Assembly (NCBI RefSeq): GCF_051954575.1
Contig: NZ_JBQCHP010000041.1
Coordinates: 24,878-88,877, forward strand
DNA length: 64,000 nt
Direction of reading: 5' to 3'
From: Dyella_B sp035690825
GTDB taxonomy: Bacteria; Pseudomonadota; Gammaproteobacteria; Xanthomonadales; Rhodanobacteraceae
In this document: positions 1 to 8,440 of the stretch, one piece after another
Layout of the letters: every line of letters begins with the position of its first letter
Numbering within the stretch: the first letter of the stretch is position 1
Position numbers and translations under genes: made by a program
The notes under the pieces: generated by a model
Seen by the model: only the letters and a program-made list of their open reading frames with translations
The model's database searches: none
Told to the model about the DNA's origin: nothing

Positions 1-1102
1 GCGGAATCGAGATGGCGATGATCAGCGTCGAGCGCCAGGAGCCCAGGAACAGCAGGATCATCAAACCGGTCAGGGTCGCCGCGATCACGCCTTCGCGCAC
101 CACGCCGGAAATCGCCGCGCGCACGAAAAGCGACTGATCGGAAAGCGAATGGATCTCCAGGTTCTGCGGTATCGCCGCGCGAATGGCCGGCAGCATGCTG
201 TTGAGGCTGTCGACGATATCCAGCGTCGATGCATCACCGATCTTAAGGATCGACATCAGCACCGCGCGCTGGCCGTTCACGCGCACCACGTTGGTCTGCG
301 GCGGCGAGCCGTCGTGCACGTGGGCGACGTCGCGAATATAGGTGGTGACGCCGTTGACGGTGCGGATCGGCGCGTTGTTGAGCTCCTCGATCTGCTGCGG
401 GCTGCCGTTCAAGCGCACGCTGTATTCGGTATCGCCGATCTTCTGCGTGCCGGCGGGCAGGATCAGGTTCTGCGCGCCGATCGCCGCCACCACGTCGCTG
501 GGCGACAACTTGTGCGCGAGCAGCGCCTGCGGATTGAGGTCCACCTGCACCTGGCGCTGCTTGCCGCCATAGGGGTAGGGCGTGGCCGCGCCGCGCACGG
601 AGGTGATGAAGGTGCGCACGATCTGGTTGGCGTCGTCGAAGATCGTAGTTTCCGACAGCTCCTTCGACGACAGCGCGAATTGCAGCACCGGCACGGTGGA
701 CGCGTTGTAGACCAGGATCAGAGGCGGGTTCGTGCCTTGCGGCATGCCGCGCAATACCGTTTGCGAGATCGCGGTGACCTGCGCCACGGCCATGTCGATC
801 TTCACGTTCGGCTGGAAATACACCTTCACCAGGCCGACACCGTTGAGCGATTGGGTCTCGGTGTGCTCGATGTCGTTGACGGTAGTGGTCAGCGCGCGCT
901 CGTAACCGCTGATGATGCGGTTGTTCATGTCCTCGGCGGGTAGCCCGGTGTAATTCCACACTACGGAAACCACCGGAATGTCGATGTTCGGAAAGATGTC
1001 CACCGGCGTGCGCAGGATCGCCAGCGGCCCGAGGATCAGCAGCAGCAGCGCCAGAACGATAAAGGTAAGCGGCCGTTCGAGCGCGATTTTGACGATCCAC
1101 AT
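1..1102 (-). CDS. RND-family efflux permease, N-terminal part (truncated by window edge)
   Basis: This gene starts at 1102 (ATG) on the minus strand and stays open to position 1, so about 367 N-terminal residues are visible. The N-terminus reads MWIVKIALERPLTFIVLALL, a cytoplasmic stub plus TM1 typical of RND inner-membrane permeases, followed by the porter-domain start (TPVDIFPNIDIPVVSVVW). A second hydrophobic helix begins near the edge (GVIAATLTGLMILLF). By family such proteins export drugs or other small molecules by proton antiport, with a periplasmic adaptor and an outer-membrane channel; those partner genes are not in view. The substrate cannot be inferred. It points away from mug, with 145 bp between them and no other gene there. 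Confidence 0.88.
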   Translation of the reverse strand, partial: MWIVKIALERPLTFIVLALLLLILGPLAILRTPVDIFPNIDIPVVSVVWNYTGLPAEDMNNRIISGYERALTTTVNDIEHTETQSLNGVGLVKVYFQPNVKIDMAVAQVTAISQTVLRGMPQGTNPPLILVYNASTVPVLQFALSSKELSETTIFDDANQIVRTFITSVRGAATPYPYGGKQRQVQVDLNPQALLAHKLSPSDVVAAIGAQNLILPAGTQKIGDTEYSVRLNGSPQQIEELNNAPIRTVNGVTTYIRDVAHVHDGSPPQTNVVRVNGQRAVLMSILKIGDASTLDIVDSLNSMLPAIRAAIPQNLEIHSLSDQSLFVRAAISGVVREGVIAATLTGLMILLFLGSWRSTLIIAISIP

Positions 1103-1247
1103 AACCGATGCTTTCCATCAGCCTTGCGACCGCCGCGCGGTTCGCATCGACTGACTATAGAAGGTTGCCGGGAAGATGCTAGCCTAAGCAATTTTCCTGA
1201 CGGCAATCATGTGCCGGAGGCCATGCGCACGGCCGTATGTATTTGCG

Positions 1248-1763
1248 TTACGTCGTCGCCAGGGCGATCCAATGGGCGAGATCCCAATGCCCACGCGCCT
1301 GCCCGGATGGCGAAGGCAGCACGAAGACCTTGGTCGAACCGAATGCACGATCCTGCAAGCCGTAGCGCACGTCCGCGCCGAGTACCGCGCGTGCCGCGTG
1401 CTTGCTGGTGAAGGCCAGCATGCCCGGCGCGTGGCGTTCGATCTTGGCCAGCAGCGCGGGTACATCGAACGCATCCCTGGGCAGTTCGTCGTCATTGCCC
1501 ACGTGGCGCTTGGCCAGGTCGGTCAGGCCGATGCCGAAGTCGGGCAACAGCGGGAACTCCTGCGGCGCCAGCCGCCGCGGGGTGAGCCCGGCCTGAAACA
1601 GCGCGCGCCAGAACATGTTGCCCGGATGGGCGTAGTAGGCCCCTTCGTGGGCCGAGCGTTTGCCCGCGGCCGTGCCGCAGAACACCAGGCGCAGGCCAGG
1701 GCGCAGAACGTCCGGAAGGATCGGGCGGTCAAAGGGGGCTGAACCGGTTTTGGGCGCGCGCAT
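1248..1763 (-). CDS. mug: Mismatch-specific (G/U, G/T) DNA glycosylase, Mug/TDG family
   Basis: About 171 residues of the uracil-DNA glycosylase fold, Mug/TDG branch, which removes uracil or thymine mispaired with guanine in base-excision repair. The N-terminal active-site segment VFCGTAAGKRSAHEGAYYA and the following PGNMFW are typical of the bacterial mismatch-specific glycosylase family. The GTAAG form replaces the GINPG of E. coli Mug, so catalytic details may differ. A C-terminal LPSPSGQAR matches the family's minor-groove loop. I chose ATG 1763; GTG 1772 three codons upstream is also possible. It is divergent from rng, with about 105 bp between starts. Confidence 0.85.
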   Translation of the reverse strand: MRAPKTGSAPFDRPILPDVLRPGLRLVFCGTAAGKRSAHEGAYYAHPGNMFWRALFQAGLTPRRLAPQEFPLLPDFGIGLTDLAKRHVGNDDELPRDAFDVPALLAKIERHAPGMLAFTSKHAARAVLGADVRYGLQDRAFGSTKVFVLPSPSGQARGHWDLAHWIALATT

Positions 1764-1868
1764 GCAGGACACTTTACCGAACTCGGCAGTACAGCAGGAG
1801 GCGTGCGCTGCGCATCGACAGTTCTCTCAGCTAACGGCTATAAATGCCGGAATGTCTGGGGAATTTAA

Positions 1869-3350
1869 GTGAGCGAAGAAATCCTTATCAATATGACCCC
1901 GCGCGAGACCCGGGTCGGCGTGGTGGAGAACGGCATGCTGCAGGAGCTGCATGTCGAGCGGGCGTCCCGGCGCGGCTACGTCGGCAACGTCTACAAGGGG
2001 CGGGTGCAGCGGGTGATGCCCGGCATGCAGGCGGTGTTCGTCGACATCGGCCTGGAGCGCGCCGCGTTCCTGCACGCCTCGGACATCGTGCGGCCGCCGC
2101 TGCCGGAAGGCGCGGACATCGCCGCCAGCAACGGCAACGGCCACATGCCCTCGATCAGCGAGCTGGTGCACGAGGGCCAGGAGATCGTGGTGCAGGTGGT
2201 GAAAGACCCTATCGGCACCAAGGGCGCGCGACTGTCCACGCATCTGTCGATCCCCTCGCGCTACCTGGTGCTGCTGCCGCATGCGCGCACGCTCGGCATT
2301 TCCACGCGCATCGAGGACGACAACGAACGCCAGCGCCTGAAGGACGTGCTAACCCCGCTGATCGGGGAGAACCCACTCGGCTACATCGTGCGCACCAATG
2401 CCGAAGGGCAATCGGCCGAATCGCTCGCCTTCGACGTCACCTATCTGGGCAAGGTCTGGCGCGTGGTGCAGGAAAATATCGCCAAGGCGAAAGTGGGTGA
2501 CCGCGTCTACGAAGAACTGGCGCTGCCGCTGCGCGCACTGCGCGACCTGCTCAACGATGACATCGAGAAGGTGCGCGTGGATTCGCGCGAAACCTACGAG
2601 AAGGTCGCCAAGTTCGTGCACAAGTTCATGCCGCACCTGGACGATCGCGTGGAGCACTACGCCGGCGAGCGGCCGATCTTCGACCTGTACGGCGTGGAAG
2701 ACGAAATCCAGCGCGCGCTGCGCAAGGAAGTGCCGCTCAAATCCGGCGGCTACCTGATCGTCGACCAGACCGAGGCGATGACCACCATCGACGTCAACAC
2801 CGGCGGTTACCTAGGTACGCGCAATCTGGAAGAAACGGTCTACCGCACCAACCTGGAAGCCGCGCAGGCGGCTGCGCGCCAGCTTAGGCTGCGCAACCTG
2901 GGCGGCATCATCATCATCGACTTCATCGACATGACCGATGAAGAGCACAAGCGGCAAGTGATCCGCATGCTGGAAAAAGGCCTGGCGCGCGATCACGCCA
3001 AGACCACGGTGTACCCGATGTCGCCGCTGGGACTGGTGGAAATGACGCGCAAGCGCACCACCGAAAGCCTGGAGCGCCAGCTGTGCGAACCGTGTCCGGC
3101 CTGCATGGGGCGCGGCGCGGTGAAGACAGCCGAAACCGTCACCTACGAAATTTTCCGCGAGATCACCCGCGCCGTGCGGCAGTTCAACGCGCAGAAACTT
3201 TTGGTGATGGCGAGCCCCAAAGTGGTGGGTCGCATTCTCGAAGAAGAATCCACCGCCGTGGCCGAACTGGAAGAGTTCATTTCCAAAAGCATACGCTTCC
3301 AGGCGGAGGAGCATTACTCGCAGGAACAGTTCGATGTTGTATTGCTGTAA
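1869..3350 (+). CDS. rng: Ribonuclease G
   Basis: A 493-residue RNase E/G family endoribonuclease, close to the usual length of about 489 for RNase G, without the long C-terminal scaffold of RNase E. The GTG start at 1869 gives the typical N-terminus MSEEILINMTPRETRVGVVE. An S1 domain follows (GYVGNVYKGRVQRVMPGMQA, residues about 36-55). The DNase-I-like catalytic region carries the two metal-binding aspartates in TTIDVNTGGYLG and IIIDFIDM. A CEPCPACMGRG zinc-link motif is near residue 410. Known role: 16S rRNA 5'-end maturation and mRNA turnover in the cytoplasm. yhdP begins 36 bp downstream, the same order as in E. coli. Confidence 0.95.
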   Translation: MSEEILINMTPRETRVGVVENGMLQELHVERASRRGYVGNVYKGRVQRVMPGMQAVFVDIGLERAAFLHASDIVRPPLPEGADIAASNGNGHMPSISELVHEGQEIVVQVVKDPIGTKGARLSTHLSIPSRYLVLLPHARTLGISTRIEDDNERQRLKDVLTPLIGENPLGYIVRTNAEGQSAESLAFDVTYLGKVWRVVQENIAKAKVGDRVYEELALPLRALRDLLNDDIEKVRVDSRETYEKVAKFVHKFMPHLDDRVEHYAGERPIFDLYGVEDEIQRALRKEVPLKSGGYLIVDQTEAMTTIDVNTGGYLGTRNLEETVYRTNLEAAQAAARQLRLRNLGGIIIIDFIDMTDEEHKRQVIRMLEKGLARDHAKTTVYPMSPLGLVEMTRKRTTESLERQLCEPCPACMGRGAVKTAETVTYEIFREITRAVRQFNAQKLLVMASPKVVGRILEEESTAVAELEEFISKSIRFQAEEHYSQEQFDVVLL

Positions 3351-3386
3351 TTGTCTTGAGTTCCCTAGCACCGGTGCAGTCCCTGC

Positions 3387-6300
3387 ATGAGCGTGTGGCG
3401 GCAAGCATGGATCGGGCGCATGACACGCGCGCTTGGCTGGACCTTGGGTGTGGCGTTGATTGCGTTCGCCCTTGCCGCAGCACTCGCACAAGTGTTGCTG
3501 CCGCTGCTGGCACGGCATCCGCAATGGGTGGCGCAGGAACTCAGCGCCAAGCTGCAGCGCCCGGTGAGCTTTGCGTCGCTGCAGGGGCGCTGGGAGCCAT
3601 CCGGCCCGCGCTTCGTCATGCACGAGGTGGTGTTCGGCCCGGGCGAGGCGAGCAGCACGCCGCTGCACATTCCCGAGGTGGACCTTAAGCTGGATTTCGG
3701 CGGCTGGCTGCTGCCCTCGCGGCATCTGTTGAACCTGCAGGCCAGCGACCTGGAGCTGGACCTCACGCGTGACACCGATGGCCGCTGGCACATCAACGGC
3801 ATCGGCAAGGCCGGCGGTACCGAACGGCAGAACATTTCGTTTGGCCGTCTATCCGTCGAACTGTGGCTGGACAACCTGCGCGTCAACATCGATGACCAGC
3901 TCATCAGCCAGCGCTACACCCTGCTGGCCGATCAGCTGCGCGTAACGCATCAGGGCAGTCACATCCGCGTGGGCGCGCGCGTGCATCGCATGGGCGCTAC
4001 CGGCGTACTGCGCGCGGCAGGCTGGTTCCGCGACGACGGTGCCAGCGGAAAACTGTGGCTCGCCACGCAGAACGCCGATCTGCACGGTCTGCTGACCGGT
4101 TTGGACCTGCGCGGCTATGGTGTGGACAGCGGCCACGGCGATATCGCCGCGTGGATGGACTGGCGCGACAACCGCATCGTGCGCGACCTGTTCCAGCTCA
4201 ACCTGCGCGACCTGGCCGTACGCGGCCCTGCAGGCGCCAAGGTCAACGTTGCGCAATTGAACGGCCTGGCCGAGCTCAGCCGGCGTGACGATGGCTATAC
4301 CGTGCGCTGGGCCGACCATGACGGCGGCGCGCTGCGCGCGGACGTGGATCACTTCGGCACGCCGCAATCGGACATCAAGGCCGTGGCCAGTCGCCTGCAG
4401 CTTGCGCCGCTGCTGCCGTGGCTCGCCTTGAAACCCGGATTGCCTGCAGGCCAGGCGCAATGGGTCGGCACGGGACAGCCGCACGGTCTGATCGAGCGCG
4501 CCACGTTCCATTGGAACAGTGCCGCGCAAGAGCGAACGCTGGACGTGGCGTTCAGCGATCTCGGCATCCAGTCGGTCGGCAAGGCGCCGGGGCTTGACCA
4601 TCTGCATGGCGAAGTGCGCAGCGATGCGCAAGCCACGTCGCTGGAGCTGCCGGCGCAAGCGGTCACGATCAGCATGCCGCATACATTCCGCAAACCGTTC
4701 GTGATGAGCCGGCTGGCCGGCACGATCGCCGCATGGCGCGACGACGACGCCACCCACATCGGCTTGGCGGATCTGGATTTCGAAGGCGAGGGTTATGGCG
4801 GCAATGCGCAGGGCGAAATCGCCATGCCGAGCGATGGCGGACGTCCATTCCTGGATGTCTATCTCGCGCTGACGCACGCGGACGTCGTCGCAGCCAAACT
4901 GTTCTGGCCGATCGACTCACTGAACCCTCATGCCGTCGACTGGCTGGACCAGGCGTTCGTCAGCGGCCATATCGACGACGCCGCCGTGCTGGTGCGCGGC
5001 AGCCTGGCGAACTGGCCGTTCCATCACAACGAAGGCCGCTTCGAGGCGCACGCCAACATCAACGATCTCACCTTGAGTTACGGCAAAAGCTGGCCGGTGG
5101 CCGAGCACGTACAAGCAGTGGCCAGCTTCACCGACATGGGCATGCTGGTTGAAGCCAACAGCGGCGATTCGCTGGGCGTGAAGATGAATCGCGCGGTGGC
5201 GGTGATTCCGGAACTCGGCCACACCACGCTCGACCTCAACGTGAGCGGCGAGGGCAATGCGTCGGACCTGCTCAACTTCGTCGCCAACAGCCCGATCGGC
5301 AACAAGCATGCGGACGTGCTGGCCAAGTTGAAGCTGGGCGGTACCGGCAACTTCGATTTCCATTTGTCGCTGCCGATGAAGGACATGCACGACTTCCTGC
5401 TCAACGGTACCGCGCAATTGAAGGATGTCGATCTCAACATGGAAGAATCGCATCTGCAGCTGGACAAGCTCAGCGGTCCGGCCACGTTCGATGCGCACGG
5501 TTTTCATGCCGGCCCGCTGGCGGGAGGATTCCATGGCGAACCGTCGCAAGTGGAGCTGGCCGTGGCCGGCGCCACCGGCGATCCGAACGTGGTGATGACG
5601 GCCAAGCTCGACGGCAACTTCCCCGTGCAGGAGCTGCTGCAGGGCTATCCGCAATTGAACTGGCTGGGCGAAGTGGCCGACGGCCGTAGCGCGTTCTCCA
5701 TCGGCTACCGGATTGCGCGCACCGGCACGGGCAGTCCGGACGTGCAAACGCTGAGCATCGATTCGCCGCTCTCCGGCGTGGCGCTGAACTTCCCGGTGCC
5801 GTTGAACAAGGCGGCTGACGACAGCTTGCCGCTGCATGTCACGCTGGGCTTGCCCACAGCCGGCGCCGAGATGCAGGTATCGATCGGTTCGGTCGTGCGG
5901 GGCCGCCTGCGCTTGCCCAACGGTGAGCAGTCGCCGCTGGCCGCCACTTTCGCCTTCGGTGACCAGATGCCCGATGGGCTTCCAGCGCAAGGCATGCGCA
6001 TTCGCGGCGACGCGCCGCAACTGGACGTGACCGGCTGGATCAAGCATTCCATCGCCGGCAGCAGCGGCGGCAAGGGTATGAGCCTGGAGACGATCGACGT
6101 CACCACCGAACACGCCGAAGTGTTCGGTCGCGATTTCGCACAGATGCATGTCACCGCCGCTCCAAAAGCCGACACACTGGAACTGGACGTGGACAGCGCT
6201 TCGGCATCCGGCCACTTCAGCGTGCCTACGGTGGATTTGAACAAGCGCGGCATCACCGCACGGCTGCAGCGCATGTATTGGCCCAAGCAACCGACCGCGC

Positions 6301-7247
6301 CGGCCAAGAAGCCTGGGGAAGCGCCGGTTCCCATACCGGTGACCGATCCGGCCAACACCGGCATCGATCCGCATACCATTCCGCCGCTGCATTTCTGGGC
6401 GCACGATCTGCGCCTGGACGAGGCCAAGCTCGGCGAGGCGCGCCTGGAAACCTGGCCGACGCCCGATGGCATGCATATCGACCAGCTTTCCACCCAATCG
6501 CGCAGCGTGCAGGTCAACGGCAGCGGCGATTGGAATGGCACGCCCACCCACAGCAGCACGCACCTGCGCGTGGATTTCGGCGCAGGCAATCTTGGCGACA
6601 TGCTGACCGCATTCGGTTATGCAGGCATTTTCGACGGCGGCAAGACGAAGGCGCAGCTCAACGCCACCTGGCCCGGGGGTCCGTGGGCATTCGAGCTGGG
6701 CAATATGGAAGGCACGCTCGGGGTCGACGTTACCAATGGCAATATTCCCAAAGCCTCGCCAGGCGTAGGCCGCCTGTTCGGCCTGGCATCGATTGCGGAT
6801 CTGCCGCGCCGCCTGTCGTTCGATTTCAACGACGTGTTCGGCAAGGGCTTCGGCTTCGACTCGATCAAAGGTGATTTCAAGCTCGGCAACGGCAACGCCT
6901 ATACCGACAACTTGAAGATCCACGGCCCTGCCGCGGAAATTCGCGTCACCGGCCGCACCGGTTTGCGCAACAAGGATTACGACCAGCAGATGGTGGTGAT
7001 CCCGCACATCGGCAACAGCCTTCCGATCGTAGGTGCCGTGGTGGGCGGCCCGATCGGTGCAGCAGCGGGCCTGGCAGTGCAGACGGTGCTGGGGAAGGGT
7101 CTCAATCACGCGGTGACCCAGCGCTATCACGTCACGGGAAGCTGGGATAAACCGGTGATTACATCGACGGGATCTCCGCCATCGGCGGCGCCGGCGAGCA
7201 GTGCTTCTTCAGCGCAGCCGGCGGCGGCTTCGAGTGCTGCACATTAG
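3387..7247 (+). CDS. yhdP: YhdP-family AsmA-like envelope protein (TIGR02099/DUF3971)
   Basis: A 1286-residue protein with one N-terminal transmembrane anchor (LGWTLGVALIAFALAAALAQ) and a very long, beta-rich periplasmic body with alternating polar and hydrophobic residues, ending in an AsmA-like C-terminal region and an Ala/Ser/Pro tail. Length and position after rng match YhdP. In E. coli, YhdP with TamB and YdbH supports phospholipid movement from the inner to the outer membrane; by homology this protein should bridge the periplasm. The start at 3387 lies 36 bp after the rng stop, suggesting cotranscription. A GTAG repeat pair lies 18 bp after its stop. Unlike E. coli, tldD is not the next gene. 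Confidence 0.9.
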   Translation: MSVWRQAWIGRMTRALGWTLGVALIAFALAAALAQVLLPLLARHPQWVAQELSAKLQRPVSFASLQGRWEPSGPRFVMHEVVFGPGEASSTPLHIPEVDLKLDFGGWLLPSRHLLNLQASDLELDLTRDTDGRWHINGIGKAGGTERQNISFGRLSVELWLDNLRVNIDDQLISQRYTLLADQLRVTHQGSHIRVGARVHRMGATGVLRAAGWFRDDGASGKLWLATQNADLHGLLTGLDLRGYGVDSGHGDIAAWMDWRDNRIVRDLFQLNLRDLAVRGPAGAKVNVAQLNGLAELSRRDDGYTVRWADHDGGALRADVDHFGTPQSDIKAVASRLQLAPLLPWLALKPGLPAGQAQWVGTGQPHGLIERATFHWNSAAQERTLDVAFSDLGIQSVGKAPGLDHLHGEVRSDAQATSLELPAQAVTISMPHTFRKPFVMSRLAGTIAAWRDDDATHIGLADLDFEGEGYGGNAQGEIAMPSDGGRPFLDVYLALTHADVVAAKLFWPIDSLNPHAVDWLDQAFVSGHIDDAAVLVRGSLANWPFHHNEGRFEAHANINDLTLSYGKSWPVAEHVQAVASFTDMGMLVEANSGDSLGVKMNRAVAVIPELGHTTLDLNVSGEGNASDLLNFVANSPIGNKHADVLAKLKLGGTGNFDFHLSLPMKDMHDFLLNGTAQLKDVDLNMEESHLQLDKLSGPATFDAHGFHAGPLAGGFHGEPSQVELAVAGATGDPNVVMTAKLDGNFPVQELLQGYPQLNWLGEVADGRSAFSIGYRIARTGTGSPDVQTLSIDSPLSGVALNFPVPLNKAADDSLPLHVTLGLPTAGAEMQVSIGSVVRGRLRLPNGEQSPLAATFAFGDQMPDGLPAQGMRIRGDAPQLDVTGWIKHSIAGSSGGKGMSLETIDVTTEHAEVFGRDFAQMHVTAAPKADTLELDVDSASASGHFSVPTVDLNKRGITARLQRMYWPKQPTAPAKKPGEAPVPIPVTDPANTGIDPHTIPPLHFWAHDLRLDEAKLGEARLETWPTPDGMHIDQLSTQSRSVQVNGSGDWNGTPTHSSTHLRVDFGAGNLGDMLTAFGYAGIFDGGKTKAQLNATWPGGPWAFELGNMEGTLGVDVTNGNIPKASPGVGRLFGLASIADLPRRLSFDFNDVFGKGFGFDSIKGDFKLGNGNAYTDNLKIHGPAAEIRVTGRTGLRNKDYDQQMVVIPHIGNSLPIVGAVVGGPIGAAAGLAVQTVLGKGLNHAVTQRYHVTGSWDKPVITSTGSPPSAAPASSASSAQPAAASSAAH

Positions 7248-7265
7248 GCAGTTAGCTGTTCATTC

Positions 7266-7363
7266 GTAGATTGGGTTACCCCGGACTTGATCGGGACAAC
7301 CCAACGATGTCGCGTCGAACGTGTCGGGTTATCCCCAGATCAAGTCCGGAGTAATCCAACTAC
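7266..7363. repeat. GTAG-type REP pair (inverted), GGGTTA subtype
   Basis: Starts with GTAG (7266-7269) and ends with CTAC (7360-7363). Two imperfect hairpin heads face each other. Each is built on ATTGGGTTACCCCGGAC-like sequence and its complement, with a spacer around 7308-7320. The arrangement matches a BIME-type pair of REP sequences as described for Stenotrophomonas SMAG elements. It is more degenerate than the other copies. It lies just downstream of yhdP and could end its transcript. Confidence 0.75.
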
Positions 7364-7590
7364 GCGCGCGCTACGAAAGCGCATTGCTGTCCGGGGGAAT
7401 CAGACCGTGCCGACGCCGCTAGGCTTGCCGAAAGTGCGTGCAAATACCAAACCAAAGCCGCTCAAGACGTTGCAATTCGCCGGCCCGAAGTAAATCTCTT
7501 AAATAACTTCACCCGCTATACACGCAGGCCGGCGTAAAGCGCCGGGCTGGATATCTGCCAGCAGGCAATATCCAGGAGGGAGGTCGAATC

Positions 7591-7647
7591 ATGGCTGCGG
7601 GCATCGCAGTGTTCGATTCAACAAGCTTGCCAAGGTACGGCCTTTGA
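7591..7647 (+). CDS. Possible 18-residue small ORF with strong ribosome-binding site
   Basis: An ATG at 7591 is preceded at a good distance by GGAGGGAGG (7575-7583), a stronger ribosome-binding site than most genes here have. The predicted peptide is MAAGIAVFDSTSLPRYGL. The first codons lie in an imperfect hairpin (GAATC/GATTC and CTGCG/CGCAG, about 7586-7620). It ends 48 bp before the secreted-protein gene, so it could be a leader peptide. No homology is recognised and the evidence is only the ribosome-binding site and position. Confidence 0.25.
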   Translation: MAAGIAVFDSTSLPRYGL

Positions 7648-7695
7648 CGATTCATGAGTGTGTTTCGCGTTTCCTGTCATTAGGAGGATGAAGGT

Positions 7696-8253
7696 ATGTA
7701 CGTGACAAAAACACGCGGCTTCGCGACGAAGCTTGGAACGACTTTGACTGTGTTGATTTTGTCCCTTATTGCAGTGGGAATGCCTGCAGCGCCGGTACGG
7801 GCTCAGGGCAGTGAGCCACTGCTCGAGTGCGTTGGCACACACACAGCAACGTATTCGCCAGGAGTTACATCTACACCTCAGAGCGTAACTGTTTCTGCCA
7901 AGAATCTGTTTGTATGTCCCTTGTCTTTGGTTGGGACTGCATCATATGAAACGACGTTTACCAGCTCGCTATCGTGTGATTCGCTGCTACAGCAGACGCC
8001 TTTTACAACCCGCAAAATTAATTGGGGTGACGGCGAAACTAGTACTGCTCAATTGAGCCAGACTGGCAGCAACATTAATGGTACCTTTGTCGTAACCCTA
8101 CAGGGGAAGATCACTGCTGGGCTTTATGAAGGGAATAACGTCGTAATCACAGTGACCGATGTGAATCTGCTCGCAACGTTGCAAAATGATTGCGCATCTT
8201 CTGGCGTAACAAGTTCTGGCGGACCGTCGACACTGACCATCACCCCGATCTAG
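7696..8253 (+). CDS. Secreted protein of unknown function
   Basis: 185 residues starting at ATG 7696 behind a clear AGGAGG (7682-7687). Residues 1-36 form a classical signal peptide: a basic start, the hydrophobic run LTVLILSLIAVGM, and an AQG cleavage region (PVRAQG). The mature part is rich in Ser, Thr, Val and Asn, with paired cysteines (LECVG, FVCPL, LSCDS, NDCAS) and beta-strand-like alternation, suggesting a small disulphide-stabilised beta domain outside the cytoplasm. The opening CVGTHTATYSPG resembles, from memory, a family of short secreted proteins common in actinobacteria; this was not searched. Base composition is visibly more AT-rich than the neighbours and the gene is flanked by GTAG repeats on both sides, so acquisition by transfer is plausible. 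No function can be assigned. Confidence 0.72.
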   Translation: MYVTKTRGFATKLGTTLTVLILSLIAVGMPAAPVRAQGSEPLLECVGTHTATYSPGVTSTPQSVTVSAKNLFVCPLSLVGTASYETTFTSSLSCDSLLQQTPFTTRKINWGDGETSTAQLSQTGSNINGTFVVTLQGKITAGLYEGNNVVITVTDVNLLATLQNDCASSGVTSSGGPSTLTITPI

Positions 8254-8269
8254 TAGTTGGACTCTGTCT

Positions 8270-8295
8270 GTAAGGCAGCCAAGCGGCTGCCTTAC
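8270..8295 (+). terminator. Hairpin after the secreted-protein gene
   Basis: A perfect 11-bp stem (GTAAGGCAGCC / GGCTGCCTTAC) with an AAGC loop, 16 bp after the stop codon. There is no clear T-run, so it may be a processing or weak termination hairpin. Confidence 0.55.
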
Positions 8296-8358
8296 ACTGG
8301 ATAAACTGGTCATTGCCCCAGTGGGATCTTCCATGCCGGCGACGCCCGCAGGCAGCGC

Positions 8359-8435
8359 GTAGGTTGGGTTAGCGCAGCGTAACCCAACGATGCCGCCTTG
8401 AACGTGTTGGGTTACGCTGCGCTAACCCAACCTAC
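8359..8435. repeat. GTAG-type REP pair (inverted), GGGTTA subtype
   Basis: Bounded by GTAG (8359) and CTAC (8435). Each half is an imperfect hairpin with GTTGGGTTA and TAACCCAAC arms around GCGCAGCG (or its complement). The two halves are near-perfect inverted copies separated by about 20 bp. It sits between two convergent genes; the stop codon of the sterol-desaturase gene is five bases beyond the final CTAC. Confidence 0.85.
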
Positions 8436-8440
8436 GCACG

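Noticed and set aside
243..1118. Long open frame of 291 codons inside the RND permease gene
   Set aside because: It is a different frame of the same strand; the true frame from 1102 gives an RND N-terminus and runs off the window.
7287..7493. 68-codon frame downstream of yhdP
   Set aside because: It lies largely inside a GTAG repeat pair, has no ribosome-binding site and low-complexity basic sequence.
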